This document shows, in pieces, positions 48,288-56,759 of a stretch of DNA of 64,000 nt. Origin of the DNA: Hyphomicrobiales bacterium (GTDB taxonomy: Bacteria; Pseudomonadota; Alphaproteobacteria; Rhizobiales; Rhizobiaceae). Each line of letters opens with the position of its first letter. Position 1 is the stretch's first letter. The notes under the pieces were generated by a model that saw only the letters and a list, made by a program, of their open reading frames with translations, was not told where the DNA came from and made no database searches. A program made the translations under genes and the position numbers. Location: the NCBI GenBank assembly GCA_900473795.1, contig UCMT01000027.1, positions 1 to 64,000 on the forward strand, read 5' to 3'.

Positions 48288-48434
48288 GTGAGTCGCAACG
48301 CGCTCTTCATGATCATCGGGGGTCTCGCCGTCCTCGTCGTGGTCCTCGGGATTTATGTCTATGATAAAGAAACCCAGCCAGCCGGCATCGAATTGAAGAT
48401 CGGCGAAGGTGGCGTTTCGATCCAGGAAAACTAG
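48288..48434 (+). CDS. 48-residue single-span membrane protein
   Basis: From a GTG at 48288 the frame encodes MSRNALFMIIGGLAVLVVVL, one transmembrane helix, then GIYVYDKETQPAG and a short C-terminal IELKIGEGGVSIQEN. The ribosome-binding site GAAGGA at 48276-48281 lies six bases before the start. The closing IELKIGEGGVSI strand-like motif resembles small conserved rhizobial proteins that I recall only dimly, so it is probably a real family of unknown function. It could be a small tail-anchored or regulatory protein. It is followed by the terminator at 48549-48575. Confidence 0.75.
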   Translation: MSRNALFMIIGGLAVLVVVLGIYVYDKETQPAGIELKIGEGGVSIQEN

Positions 48435-48548
48435 AAATCCGTCAAAGATCGACGCATCAACCTTTTATTAACCAAAGCAGTCGAATAATTCGTCTAGTTG
48501 ATCTGACTACGGATGGACTAGCAGGTCATACGCAAGGCGAATTGAGGA

Positions 48549-48575
48549 AAGGTCGGGTCAGTCCCGGCCTTTTTT
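48549..48575 (+). terminator. Terminator after moeA and the 48-residue gene
   Basis: AAGGTCGGG pairs with CCCGGCCTT (one G-T pair) around a short loop at 48549-48570, followed by six T. The A-rich left side could also stop minus-strand transcription from the CNNM/CBS gene. Confidence 0.75.
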
Positions 48576-48600
48576 GCTTTTCAAGGACACAAGTCCTGCT

Positions 48601-49875
48601 TCAATGGGCAGCGCGCGAGACGAGGATCTTGTCGATGCGGCGGCCGTCCATGTCGATGACCTCGAAGCGGTAGCCGAAGGCCTCCGTGACATCGCCCTCT
48701 TCCGGGTTCTTGCGCAACTGCTGCACGAGGAAACCGGAGATCGTTTCAAAATTTCCGTCCGAATCGATTTCATCGATGCCGATCGTCAGATGGATTTCGT
48801 CGATCGGCGTACGTCCGTCGACCAGATAGGAACCGTCGTCGCGCAGGCGAATCAGCGCGTGTTCGATGTCGTCGTAGTTGGACGGCAGCACGCCGACGAT
48901 CGCCTCAAGAATATCAGCCGTGGTGATGATACCTTCGATGCTGCCATATTCGTCGACGATCATGGCCATGTTGATATGCGACGACTTGAAGGCTTCGAGC
49001 GCTTTCAAGCAGGAGGCAGTTTCCGGCAAGGTGTGAATATCCTTGATGAAGTTGCGAATATTGAGGCCCCTGCCCGGCGCGTTCAGTACTTCCTTGACGA
49101 GGACCGCGCCCAGCACTTCATCATTGGAGTCGATGACCGGATAGCGAGAATGCGAGGACTGCTCGATCTTGGCGCGGATCGTTTCGAGGGAATCGGTAAC
49201 TTCGATAAAGCTCACTTCGGTGCGATGCGTCATGATCGATTTGACGTTGCGGTCGCCGAGCCGGATGATCCGCCTAAGCATCTCGTGCTCCGATTTCTCG
49301 ATCGCGCCGCTTTCGACGCCCTCCGCCATGATCGCCTGAACTTCCTCTTCCGTCACATGGTCGCTGTTGCTCGATACGCCGAACATCCGCATGAAAAGCG
49401 CCGCCGACATTTCGAACAGGTAGACAATGGGGGCCGCGAGCCGAGAGAGCAGCAGCATCGGCCTCGCGACGAACATCGCGACGCCTTCCGAATTCTTCAG
49501 GGCCAGCTGCTTCGGGATAAGCTCGCCGATCACCACAGACATGTAGGTGATGAACGTCACGACAACCGCAACCGCGACCGTGCTGCCATAGGGATTGATC
49601 CAACTGACCGCGTTGAGCCCCGGCGCAATTTTTTCGGCGATGGTGGCACCGCCGTAGGTACCGGCCAGTGTGCCGACCAGCGTGATGCCGACCTGGACGG
49701 TCGAGAGGAATTTGCCGGGATCTTCGGCAAGCCGCAGCGCCAGTTCGGCGCGGCTGTTGCCCTGTTTTGCCATCTGCCGCAGCAGAGGGCGGCTTGCCGA
49801 TACGATTGCCATTTCCGAAAGCGCAAAGAACGCGTTGATCAATAAGAGCACGAAAATGACAATCAGTTCGAACAT
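48601..49875 (-). CDS. CNNM/CBS-domain membrane protein (CorC/HlyC type)
   Basis: The 424-residue product starts with a CNNM (DUF21) membrane domain of about four helices (MFELIVIFVLLLINAFFALS, VGITLVGTLAGTYGGATIAE, TYMSVVIGELIPKQLAL). A CBS pair follows (IMTHRTEVSFIEVTDS, GSIEGIITTADILEAIVG), and it ends with a CorC_HlyC domain (DGSYLVDGRTPIDEI, TISGFLVQQL). Relatives have been linked to magnesium and other cation homeostasis and have been called hemolysins, which is not implied here. The ATG at 49875 starts exactly at the first membrane helix; an upstream in-frame extension to 49977 has no membrane or family features. Confidence 0.92.
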   Translation of the reverse strand: MFELIVIFVLLLINAFFALSEMAIVSASRPLLRQMAKQGNSRAELALRLAEDPGKFLSTVQVGITLVGTLAGTYGGATIAEKIAPGLNAVSWINPYGSTVAVAVVVTFITYMSVVIGELIPKQLALKNSEGVAMFVARPMLLLSRLAAPIVYLFEMSAALFMRMFGVSSNSDHVTEEEVQAIMAEGVESGAIEKSEHEMLRRIIRLGDRNVKSIMTHRTEVSFIEVTDSLETIRAKIEQSSHSRYPVIDSNDEVLGAVLVKEVLNAPGRGLNIRNFIKDIHTLPETASCLKALEAFKSSHINMAMIVDEYGSIEGIITTADILEAIVGVLPSNYDDIEHALIRLRDDGSYLVDGRTPIDEIHLTIGIDEIDSDGNFETISGFLVQQLRKNPEEGDVTEAFGYRFEVIDMDGRRIDKILVSRAAH

Positions 49876-50058
49876 AACCCTCAGACACCATTGATGGAGA
49901 TCTGCGCCGCGGATACGCGGCGCACACGCTGTAGTCCTACCAAATAGGCGGAAGATGCCATGGCAGCAAGGCAGCAACGGCGGAAATGCCGTTCTTTTGC
50001 CAAAAGGCGCTAATTGTCAGAACGAACCCGTCCGGGTTTTGCCGCCGAACGCTACATG

Positions 50059-50823
50059 CTATCGGCTGGCAGACTGCGTTTCACCAAGTTCCCGGAGTGA
50101 CGCGCGAACGCGATCCCGGCCGACGCGGATGACATTCTCCATCGCAGCGCGCGCGCCGGCCTCGTCACGCCGGCTGATCTGCTCGACGATCCGAATATGG
50201 GTACGGGCAACATCGTCAATGAGTTCGCGGTCCGACGCAGGTGAACTCAGCTTGAAGATACCGACGAGCGCCGCCTCGATCAGGCTGCCGACGGTGCGCA
50301 TGAATGGGTTGCCGGAGGCCTCGGCAACCGCCAGATGAAAGCGCAGATCGGCCATGGCCAGCGTCTCGGCGGTGTGCTCGGGGTCACCCATGGCGACAGC
50401 CAGCCGCATCATCCCGCTGATTTCCGCTTCGGTGGCATTGACCGCGGCAAGAGCTGCCGCATGCGGCTCGAAGGCCAGCCGGATTTCGCTGAGGTGATAA
50501 AGAAACTCCTCATCGACCCCGCGGTGGAAATGCCAGGTCAGCACATCGCCGTCGAACAGGTTCCATTGGTTTTTGGCGGTAACTCGTGTCCCTATTCGAG
50601 CGCGCGGCACAATAAGGCCCTTTGCCGCCAAGGTCTTCATTGCTTCGCGCAACACCGTGCGGGAAACCTTGAACCGCATGGCAAGCTCCGGGTCTCCGGG
50701 CAGGATGGAGCCAACGGGAAATTCTCCCGAGACAATGGCTTTGCCCAGTTCGTCCACCACCTGCGCGTGGCTTGTGCGCGTCTTGGTGCCGGTAATGACG
50801 GTTTCGAGCAGACCCTTAGGCAA
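50059..50823 (-). CDS. FadR/GntR-family transcriptional regulator
   Basis: The 254-residue product has an N-terminal winged helix (about residues 20-80, LPGDPELAMRFKVSRTVLRE, AMKTLAAKGLIVPRARIG) and a C-terminal FCD helical effector domain (about 95-240) with metal-ligand-type residues in RLAFEPHAAALAAV and DLRFHLAVAEASGN. It lies 12 bases after yjfF and is the last gene of the galactofuranose-type ABC operon. It is a strong candidate to control it, perhaps through the palindrome at 55529-55547. The ligand is presumably a sugar or sugar acid, but that is inferred from the neighbours. Confidence 0.9.
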   Translation of the reverse strand: MPKGLLETVITGTKTRTSHAQVVDELGKAIVSGEFPVGSILPGDPELAMRFKVSRTVLREAMKTLAAKGLIVPRARIGTRVTAKNQWNLFDGDVLTWHFHRGVDEEFLYHLSEIRLAFEPHAAALAAVNATEAEISGMMRLAVAMGDPEHTAETLAMADLRFHLAVAEASGNPFMRTVGSLIEAALVGIFKLSSPASDRELIDDVARTHIRIVEQISRRDEAGARAAMENVIRVGRDRVRASLRELGETQSASR

Positions 50824-50835
50824 GCAACTCCCTCC

Positions 50836-51804
50836 TCAGGAATACCTCTTGTTCTGGCGTGACAGCAACAGGATGGCCTTTTGCATCAGTATGAATGCAA
50901 ACAGCAAAGCACCGATCAGGATTTTCGTCCACCAACTCGATAGCGAGCCATCGAAGGTGATGTAGGTCTGGATCAATCCCTGGATCAAAACGCCGACGAG
51001 TGTTCCTCCAACAAAGCCGGCGCCCCCTGTCAAAAGCGTTCCCCCGATTACCACCGCAGCAATCGCATCCAGCTCGACCCCCACTGTGGCGAGCGAATAA
51101 CCTGCTGATGTGTATAGGGAATAAACGATTCCCGAAAGCCCGGCGAGAAAGCCCGACAGCCCATAGATCAGAATCGTCGTGCGCCCGACCGGAACGCCCA
51201 TCAAAGCCGAGGTTTGCGCACCACCGCCAAGCGCATAGACATTGGTGCCGAAGCGTGTCCGCTGAGCAAGCAGGATACCGACGGCGAATACCAGAAGCAT
51301 CAATCCGCCGATCAAAGTGATCCGGCCGCCGCCCGGCAGTTTGTAGTAGAAGCTCTTCATCGTGGCGTAGAACGGATGCTTGATCGGAATGGAATCGATC
51401 GACAGCACGAAGGCCATGCCGCGCGCCAGGAACATGCCGGCGAGCGTGACGATGAAGGCCGGCATTTCCAGATAATGGATGATCGCGCCCATGATCGCAC
51501 CGAACAGCGTGGTGATCACCAGAACAAGGGCAAACGCCGCGAGCGGGTGTATGCTCGTGCTCTCCAGCATGACAGCAAGGAAGATGCCTGTGAAGGCGAT
51601 GACCGAGCCGATCGACAGGTCGATTCCGCCGGACAGGATAACGAAGGTCATGCCGACGGCGGCGATACCGAGAAAGGCGTTGTCGGTCAGCAGATTGCCG
51701 ACCACGCGTGTGGACAGGATGTTCGGATACTGCGCCGCACAGACCGCGTAGGAAACGATGAAGATGATGATGGTTGCAATCAGCGGAAGGTATTTCTGGT
51801 TCAT
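50836..51804 (-). CDS. yjfF: Sugar ABC transporter permease YjfF
   Basis: The 322-residue inner-membrane permease is similar to E. coli YjfF, a subunit of the galactofuranose importer. Typical BPD_transp_2 motifs are FVILSGGIDLSIGSVIAFTG, GLIQTYITFDG, AVVIGGTLLTGGAGFVGGTLVG, with about eight helices. The ATG at 51804 gives MNQKYLPLIATII; the earlier open frame lies inside ytfT, and ATGA overlap with the ytfT stop supports this start. It forms the membrane part with YtfT. Confidence 0.92.
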   Translation of the reverse strand: MNQKYLPLIATIIIFIVSYAVCAAQYPNILSTRVVGNLLTDNAFLGIAAVGMTFVILSGGIDLSIGSVIAFTGIFLAVMLESTSIHPLAAFALVLVITTLFGAIMGAIIHYLEMPAFIVTLAGMFLARGMAFVLSIDSIPIKHPFYATMKSFYYKLPGGGRITLIGGLMLLVFAVGILLAQRTRFGTNVYALGGGAQTSALMGVPVGRTTILIYGLSGFLAGLSGIVYSLYTSAGYSLATVGVELDAIAAVVIGGTLLTGGAGFVGGTLVGVLIQGLIQTYITFDGSLSSWWTKILIGALLFAFILMQKAILLLSRQNKRYS

Positions 51805-52799
51805 CGGATGGATTTTCGGCTGAGGAAGGTCACACCGGCCTGCACACGTGGCGACTGGATGACAAGGATGATGACGATGATGGCGGCCTTGATGATCAGG
51901 TTGAATTCGGGCGGAAAACCGGAAAGCAGGATACCGGTGTTGACAGCCTGAATGATCATCGCGCCGGCCAGGGAGGCGATGATGCTGAAGCGGCCGCCGA
52001 GCAGCGATGTGCCCCCCACGACCACGGCGAGGATGGCATCGAGTTCCAGCCAAAGCCCCGCATTGTTGGCATCCGCGCCCTTGATATCGGCAGTGACAAT
52101 CAGCCCGGCGATCGCTGCGCAGAGACCCGAAAGCATATAGGCCGCCATCAGCAAAAGCGGTGTCTGAATGCCCGAGAGCGTACTGGCGCGGCGGTTGATG
52201 CCAACGGCCTCGATCAGCATGCCGAGCGCCGTGCGCCGCACCAGAAGCGTGACCGCAATACCGAATACCAGCCATATGACAACCGGCATTGGCAGACCTG
52301 CGAAAGCGCCGCTGCCGATGAAGATGAGGCCCGGATCATTGAAGGTGAGGATCGCCCCCTCCGTCACCAGTTGGGCGATGCCGCGTCCGGCGACCATGAG
52401 CACGAGCGTGGCGATGATCGGCTGGATGTTCAGAACCGAGACGAGAAAGCCATTCCAGACGCCGCAAACAAGGCCCGTGCCGATGGCGAGCAACAAGGTG
52501 ACAATCAGCGGATCGCCGCGCACGCTGGAAGCCGCGGCCACAGCGCCGCAGATGGCCATGACGGCGCCGACGGACAGGTCGATCCCCTTGGTGGCGATGA
52601 CGACGGTCATGCCGACTGCCAGAAGGGCGACAGGAGCACCGCGGTTGAGAATGTCGATAACGCTGCCGTAAAGCCGGCCATTCTGGATCTCCATCGAGAA
52701 GAAATCCGGAAAGACGAGCCTGATCAGCAAAAGGATGATTGTCAGCGCGACAAGCTGGGGAAGCAATCGGTGGCCAAGACGTAGTGCACTTTCGATCAT
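51801..52799 (-). CDS. ytfT: Sugar ABC transporter permease YtfT
   Basis: The 332-residue permease resembles E. coli YtfT. It has VGMTVVIATKGIDLSVGAVMAICG, LVSVLNIQPIIATLVLMVAGRG, GINRRASTLSGI and AVVVGGTSLLGGRFS, all typical of the family, and about nine predicted helices. It overlaps ytfR and yjfF by four bases on each side, so ATPase and both permeases are translated together. Confidence 0.92.
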   Translation of the reverse strand: MIESALRLGHRLLPQLVALTIILLLIRLVFPDFFSMEIQNGRLYGSVIDILNRGAPVALLAVGMTVVIATKGIDLSVGAVMAICGAVAAASSVRGDPLIVTLLLAIGTGLVCGVWNGFLVSVLNIQPIIATLVLMVAGRGIAQLVTEGAILTFNDPGLIFIGSGAFAGLPMPVVIWLVFGIAVTLLVRRTALGMLIEAVGINRRASTLSGIQTPLLLMAAYMLSGLCAAIAGLIVTADIKGADANNAGLWLELDAILAVVVGGTSLLGGRFSIIASLAGAMIIQAVNTGILLSGFPPEFNLIIKAAIIVIILVIQSPRVQAGVTFLSRKSIR

Positions 52800-54319
52800 G
52801 GATGTTCTCCCGCGCCGGGCGCGGCGGCGATGGCATTAACGATATGTTCCGTGGTGATCTCGCTGCCGGTCAGTTCCGCCACATGTGCGCGGTCCCTGAG
52901 CACGATGACCCGCGAACTGTAAGCCACGAGTTCCTCAAGCTCCGACGAAATGACGATCAGCGACATGCCTTGTGCGCAGAGTTCGCCAATCAGCCGAATG
53001 ATCTCGGCATGGGCGCCGACATCGATGCCGCGCGTCGGTTCGTCGAGAATGAGAAATTCCGGGTTCGTCGCCAGCCAGCGAGCCAGGATGGCCTTCTGCT
53101 GATTGCCGCCGGACAGAAGCCTGATCGGTTTCTCGCGGTCGCTGGTGCGGATATCGAGTGCCTTGATATAGCGGTCTGCAAGGGCGTTCTGTTCAGCCGT
53201 AGACAGCGGACGCGCCCAGCCGCGCCGCGCCTGCAGAGCCAGCGCGATGTTTTCGCGCACCGACAATTCGCCGATGATACCGTCTACCTTGCGGTCCTCG
53301 GGGCAGAAGCCAAAGCGCTCGGCGATCGCAGCCCGCGGCGATGAAAGGTTGGCGGGTTTACCACCGATTTCGGCGGTGCCGCTGTCGGCCTTGTGGACAC
53401 CGAACAATAATTCCGCCGTTTCGGTGCGCCCTGAGCCCAACAGGCCGGCGATACCAACGACCTCGCCCTTGCGCACGTCGAGATCGAAAGGCTTGATCGT
53501 GCCGGCCTTGCCATAGTTGGAAAAACGAAACTGAACCGGTCCGCTCGATGTTTCGGCTGCCGCCACCGCCTTTTCGGCGGACTGAAGCTCGTGGCCGAGC
53601 ATCATGGTCACAAGCTCGCGCCGCGGCAAAGACGCGGTCTCTCGTGTGCCGACCAGCTGGCCGTTGCGCAACACGGTGATTCGGTCCGTGAGATCATAGA
53701 CCTGCTCGAGGAAATGCGTGATGAAGACGATCCCCAGTCCCCGCGCCTTGAGGTCGCGGACGATGCGAAACAGCATCTCCACTTCCTGCGCATCAAGGCT
53801 GGCGGTTGGCTCGTCGAGGATCAGCACCTTGCCGGAAAGATCGACGGCCCGGGCGATCGCCACGACCTGCTGGATCGCCACCGAATAGCTGTCCAGCGCC
53901 GCGGATACGTTGATATCGATGCCGTATTGCGCCAGCAGCGCGTTGGCACGCTTCTTCATCTCGCCAGTCTGGACGAGACCGAAGCGGCGCGGCTGACGAC
54001 CGAGAAAGAGATTTTCGGCGACGCTCAGATTTCCGAGCAGATTGACTTCCTGGTAGACCGTGCCGATCCCCAGCTTCTGGGCATCAAGCGTATCGTGCGG
54101 ATCGATCTCTGCACCGTCGAGCGTCAGCGTCCCGGCATCACGGCGGTAGGCGCCGGTCATGCATTTGATCAGTGTGGATTTGCCTGCACCGTTCTCACCG
54201 AGAAGGGCATGTACTTCACCGCGACGGAGCGAGAAATTGACTTTGTCGAGCGCGACCGCGCCCGGAAAGGTTTTCACGATCCCGACGGCGGTCAGAATGT
54301 CGTTGGTATTGTTGAGCAT
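52796..54319 (-). CDS. ytfR: Sugar ABC transporter ATP-binding protein YtfR
   Basis: The 507-residue ATPase has two fused ABC domains, as in RbsA/YtfR. Walker A is GENGAGKSTLIKCM in the first half; the second, degenerate half has LLGSGRTETAELLFG. Signature regions include LLSGGNQQKAILARWL and LDEPTRGIDVGAH. Energy for galactofuranose-type sugar import is its role by homology. The ATG at 54319 starts MLNNTNDILTAVGI, the family start; no good ribosome-binding site is visible, and the frame runs upstream without family content. A long hairpin separates it from ytfQ. Confidence 0.93.
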   Translation of the reverse strand: MLNNTNDILTAVGIVKTFPGAVALDKVNFSLRRGEVHALLGENGAGKSTLIKCMTGAYRRDAGTLTLDGAEIDPHDTLDAQKLGIGTVYQEVNLLGNLSVAENLFLGRQPRRFGLVQTGEMKKRANALLAQYGIDINVSAALDSYSVAIQQVVAIARAVDLSGKVLILDEPTASLDAQEVEMLFRIVRDLKARGLGIVFITHFLEQVYDLTDRITVLRNGQLVGTRETASLPRRELVTMMLGHELQSAEKAVAAAETSSGPVQFRFSNYGKAGTIKPFDLDVRKGEVVGIAGLLGSGRTETAELLFGVHKADSGTAEIGGKPANLSSPRAAIAERFGFCPEDRKVDGIIGELSVRENIALALQARRGWARPLSTAEQNALADRYIKALDIRTSDREKPIRLLSGGNQQKAILARWLATNPEFLILDEPTRGIDVGAHAEIIRLIGELCAQGMSLIVISSELEELVAYSSRVIVLRDRAHVAELTGSEITTEHIVNAIAAAPGAGEHP

Positions 54320-54448
54320 GAAAACCAGCGTCCCAAAAAAACGTAGGTCACCCGTAAAGTACGGATTGCCGCAGACAATGGCATCGACAGTGAATATCCG
54401 ATGCCCAATGTCAGACTGGCGGCAAGCCAGCAGCCTCAAAGGCAATCA

Positions 54449-54518
54449 TGCCGGCATCGCGTTGCGGCTGACGCTTCCTGCACGCAGACAGGAAGCGCAG
54501 CGTCCAGCAATGCCGGCA
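54449..54518 (-). repeat. Long intergenic stem-loop between ytfQ and ytfR
   Basis: CGCTTCCTG (54472-54480) and CAGGAAGCG (54489-54497) pair perfectly around an eight-base loop. GCTG/CAGC extends this stem, and outer arms TGCCGGCA (54449-54456) and TGCCGGCA (54511-54518) match after a bulged region. No T-run follows on the minus strand, so it is unlikely to be a full terminator. It lies just after the ytfQ stop, in a typical position for an mRNA-stabilising or attenuating hairpin that lets the binding protein be made in excess. Confidence 0.6.
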
Positions 54519-54523
54519 GCCAA

Positions 54524-55486
54524 TCAGTAGCCGAGGCCCTTCTTCTCCTCGTAGACCTTCTGCGGATCGTCAGCCTGGGTGTAGAGCTTCGATTCCGTCT
54601 GGATCCACTTGGCTGGCTTTGTACCGTCCTTCAGGAAGGCATCGAGCGCGTCGAGCGCCGGGCCAGCCATGTTCGGCGTCAGTTCGACGGTCGCATTTGC
54701 TTCGCCGGCCGCCATGGCCTGGAAGATATCCGGAACAGCGTCGATCGACACGACGAGGATGTCCTTGCCCGGCTTCAGGCCGGCTTCCTTGATCGCCTGG
54801 ATCGCGCCGACGGCCATGTCGTCGTTGTGAGCGTAGAGTGCGCAGATGTTCTTGCCGCCGTCTTCCGCCTTCAGGAAGCTTTCCATGACTTCCTTGCCCT
54901 TGGTACGGGTAAAGTCACCGGTCTGGCTGCGGACGATCTTCAGATTGTCGTGGCCCTTCAGCGCTTCCTCGAAACCCTTCTTGCGGTCGATCGCCGGGGA
55001 TGAACCGGTCGTGCCCTGAAGCTCGACGACATTGCATGGCTTGCCAGCGGTGGTGTCGACCAGCCATTTGCCGGCAACATTGCCTTCATGAACGAGGTCG
55101 GAGGTAACTGCGGTTAGATAGAGATCGTCCTTCGAATCGACTGTACGGTCGAGCAGGATCACCGGAATTTCGGCATCCTTGGCTTCCGTCAGCACTTCAT
55201 CCCAGCCGGTTGCCACAACCGGAGCGATCAGGATGGCATCCACGCCTTGCGCAATGAAGGAGCGCAGCGCCTTGATCTGGTTTTCCTGCTTCTGCTGCGC
55301 ATCGGCGAATTTCAGGTCGATGCCGCGCTTTTCCGCCTGCTGCTTGGTCAGCGTGGTCTCAGCGGCACGCCAGCCGGATTCGGACCCGATCTGCGAAAAA
55401 CCGATCGTCAGATCGGCTGCGGAAGCCGAACCGAACATGCAGGCAGCCAGAACCGTGGCACTCGCGAGTGCATTCTTAAACTTCAT
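54524..55486 (-). CDS. ytfQ: Galactofuranose-type sugar-binding protein YtfQ
   Basis: The 320-residue periplasmic binding protein has a signal peptide (MKFKNALASATVLAACMFGS, cleavage after ASA near residue 23) and then LTIGFSQIGSESGWRAAET, close to E. coli YtfQ. VDAILIAPVVATGWDEVL, VILLDRTVDSKDDLYLTAV, and ALYAHNDDMAVGAIQAIKEAG match the periplasmic sugar-binding fold. The first gene of the operon ytfQ-ytfR-ytfT-yjfF-gntR. Galactofuranose is the ligand in E. coli; here it is presumed. Confidence 0.93.
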   Translation of the reverse strand: MKFKNALASATVLAACMFGSASAADLTIGFSQIGSESGWRAAETTLTKQQAEKRGIDLKFADAQQKQENQIKALRSFIAQGVDAILIAPVVATGWDEVLTEAKDAEIPVILLDRTVDSKDDLYLTAVTSDLVHEGNVAGKWLVDTTAGKPCNVVELQGTTGSSPAIDRKKGFEEALKGHDNLKIVRSQTGDFTRTKGKEVMESFLKAEDGGKNICALYAHNDDMAVGAIQAIKEAGLKPGKDILVVSIDAVPDIFQAMAAGEANATVELTPNMAGPALDALDAFLKDGTKPAKWIQTESKLYTQADDPQKVYEEKKGLGY

Positions 55487-55528
55487 GATTTCCTCCCAAA
55501 GAAGCTGCCCCTAAGCAGCGAGGCTAAA

Positions 55529-55547
55529 AAATCATACTATATGATTT
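55529..55547. promoter_or_regulatory. 19-bp palindrome upstream of ytfQ, candidate GntR operator
   Basis: AAATCATA (55529-55536) and TATGATTT (55540-55547) are perfect inverted repeats around CTA, 42 bases upstream of the ytfQ ATG. Size, symmetry and position fit an operator for a GntR/FCD regulator, and one is encoded at the end of this operon. The pairing of regulator and site is inference. Confidence 0.6.
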
Positions 55548-55598
55548 ATGTAAACAGGCATTCAGACAGTTTTCGCAAATTTTCCCAAGCTGGAATCG

Positions 55599-55623
55599 AA
55601 AAAGGGTGGCCTTTTGGCCACCC
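55599..55623 (-). terminator. Terminator after the BMP-protein gene
   Basis: GGGTGGCC (55604-55611) pairs with GGCCACCC (55616-55623) around TTTT. Read on the minus strand TTTTT follows, about 30 bases after the stop of the BMP gene. Confidence 0.88.
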
Positions 55624-55652
55624 TCCCTGATTGCACGAAATAATGCCGGAAA

Positions 55653-56723
55653 TTATTGCGGCAACTTGTCGTCCACGCCTTCGACGTAGAAGTTCATGCC
55701 GAGCAGCGTGCCGTCATCAGACGACTCACCGGCCTTCAGCCATTCGGAACCGTCCTGCTTCTTCAGCGGGCCGGTGAAGGGCTTCAACTCGCCGGAGCGT
55801 ATCTTGGCTTCCGTTGCCTCGGCCAGCGCCTTCACGTCATCCGGCATGTTGGTGTAGGGCGCCATCGTCAGGATGCCGTCCTTCAGGCCGTCCCAGCTCG
55901 ACGTAGTTTCCCACTTGCCATCGAGGAAGGCCTGGGTGCGCTTGATGTAGTAGGCGCCCCAGGTGTCGACGATTGCGGTCAGCTGCGTTTGCGGACCTGC
56001 CTTGATCATGTCGGAGGCCTGGCCGAAGGCCTTGATGCCGCGCTCGGCGGCGACCTGCATCGGCGCAGTGGTGTCGGTGTGCTGCGTCAGCACGTCGACG
56101 CCCTGGTCGATCAGCGCCTTGGCCGCGTCGGCTTCCTTGCCGGGGTCAAACCAGGTGTTTGCCCAGACGACCTTGATCTTGAAGTCGGGGTTGATGGTGC
56201 GAGCGCCTGTGACGAAGGAATTGATGCCCATCACCACTTCCGGAATGGGGAAGGACGCGATGTAACCGGCAATACCCTTCTGCGAGATCTTTGCCGCGAT
56301 CTGGCCCTGGATATAGCGGCCCTCATAGAAGCGGCTGTTGTAGGTCGCAAGGTTCGGAGCCGTCTTGTAGCCGGTCGCATGTTCGAACTTCACGTCGGGG
56401 AATTTCGCGGCGATCTTGACGGTCGCATCCATGAAGCCGAAGGACGTGGTGAAGATCAGGCCGCAGCCCGAGCGGGCCAGACGCTCGATGGCGCGTTCGG
56501 CGTCCGGGCCTTCCGGAACGTTTTCGAGGAACTGCGTCTCGACCTTGTCACCGAGCGCCTTTTCAAGCTCCTGACGGCCAAGATCATGGGCCTGCGTCCA
56601 GCCGCCATCGGTCTTGGAACCGACATAAACGAAGCAGACCTTTGCCTTGTCGGCGGCGCTGGCCGCGGCGGAAAAGCCGATAACGGCTGCCGTGGTTGCG
56701 AGTGCAAAGAGAATTTTTTTCAT
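55653..56723 (-). CDS. BMP-family ABC transporter substrate-binding protein
   Basis: The 356-residue product has a signal peptide (MKKILFALATTAAVIGFSAA, cleavage after ASA near residue 23) and the BMP-family fold (VCFVYVGSKTDGGWTQAHDLG, GCGLIFTTSFGFMDATVKIA, GVDVLTQHTDTTAPMQVAAERG, AYYIKRTQAFLDGKW). BMP proteins are typically nucleoside or purine receptors. It is the last gene of its ABC operon, which is the reverse of the usual binding-protein-first order. No lipobox Cys is seen, so it is probably a soluble periplasmic receptor. Confidence 0.92.
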   Translation of the reverse strand: MKKILFALATTAAVIGFSAAASAADKAKVCFVYVGSKTDGGWTQAHDLGRQELEKALGDKVETQFLENVPEGPDAERAIERLARSGCGLIFTTSFGFMDATVKIAAKFPDVKFEHATGYKTAPNLATYNSRFYEGRYIQGQIAAKISQKGIAGYIASFPIPEVVMGINSFVTGARTINPDFKIKVVWANTWFDPGKEADAAKALIDQGVDVLTQHTDTTAPMQVAAERGIKAFGQASDMIKAGPQTQLTAIVDTWGAYYIKRTQAFLDGKWETTSSWDGLKDGILTMAPYTNMPDDVKALAEATEAKIRSGELKPFTGPLKKQDGSEWLKAGESSDDGTLLGMNFYVEGVDDKLPQ

Positions 56724-56759
56724 TGTAACCCCTGTAGGTTTTAGAGTTGTTGTTCTTGT

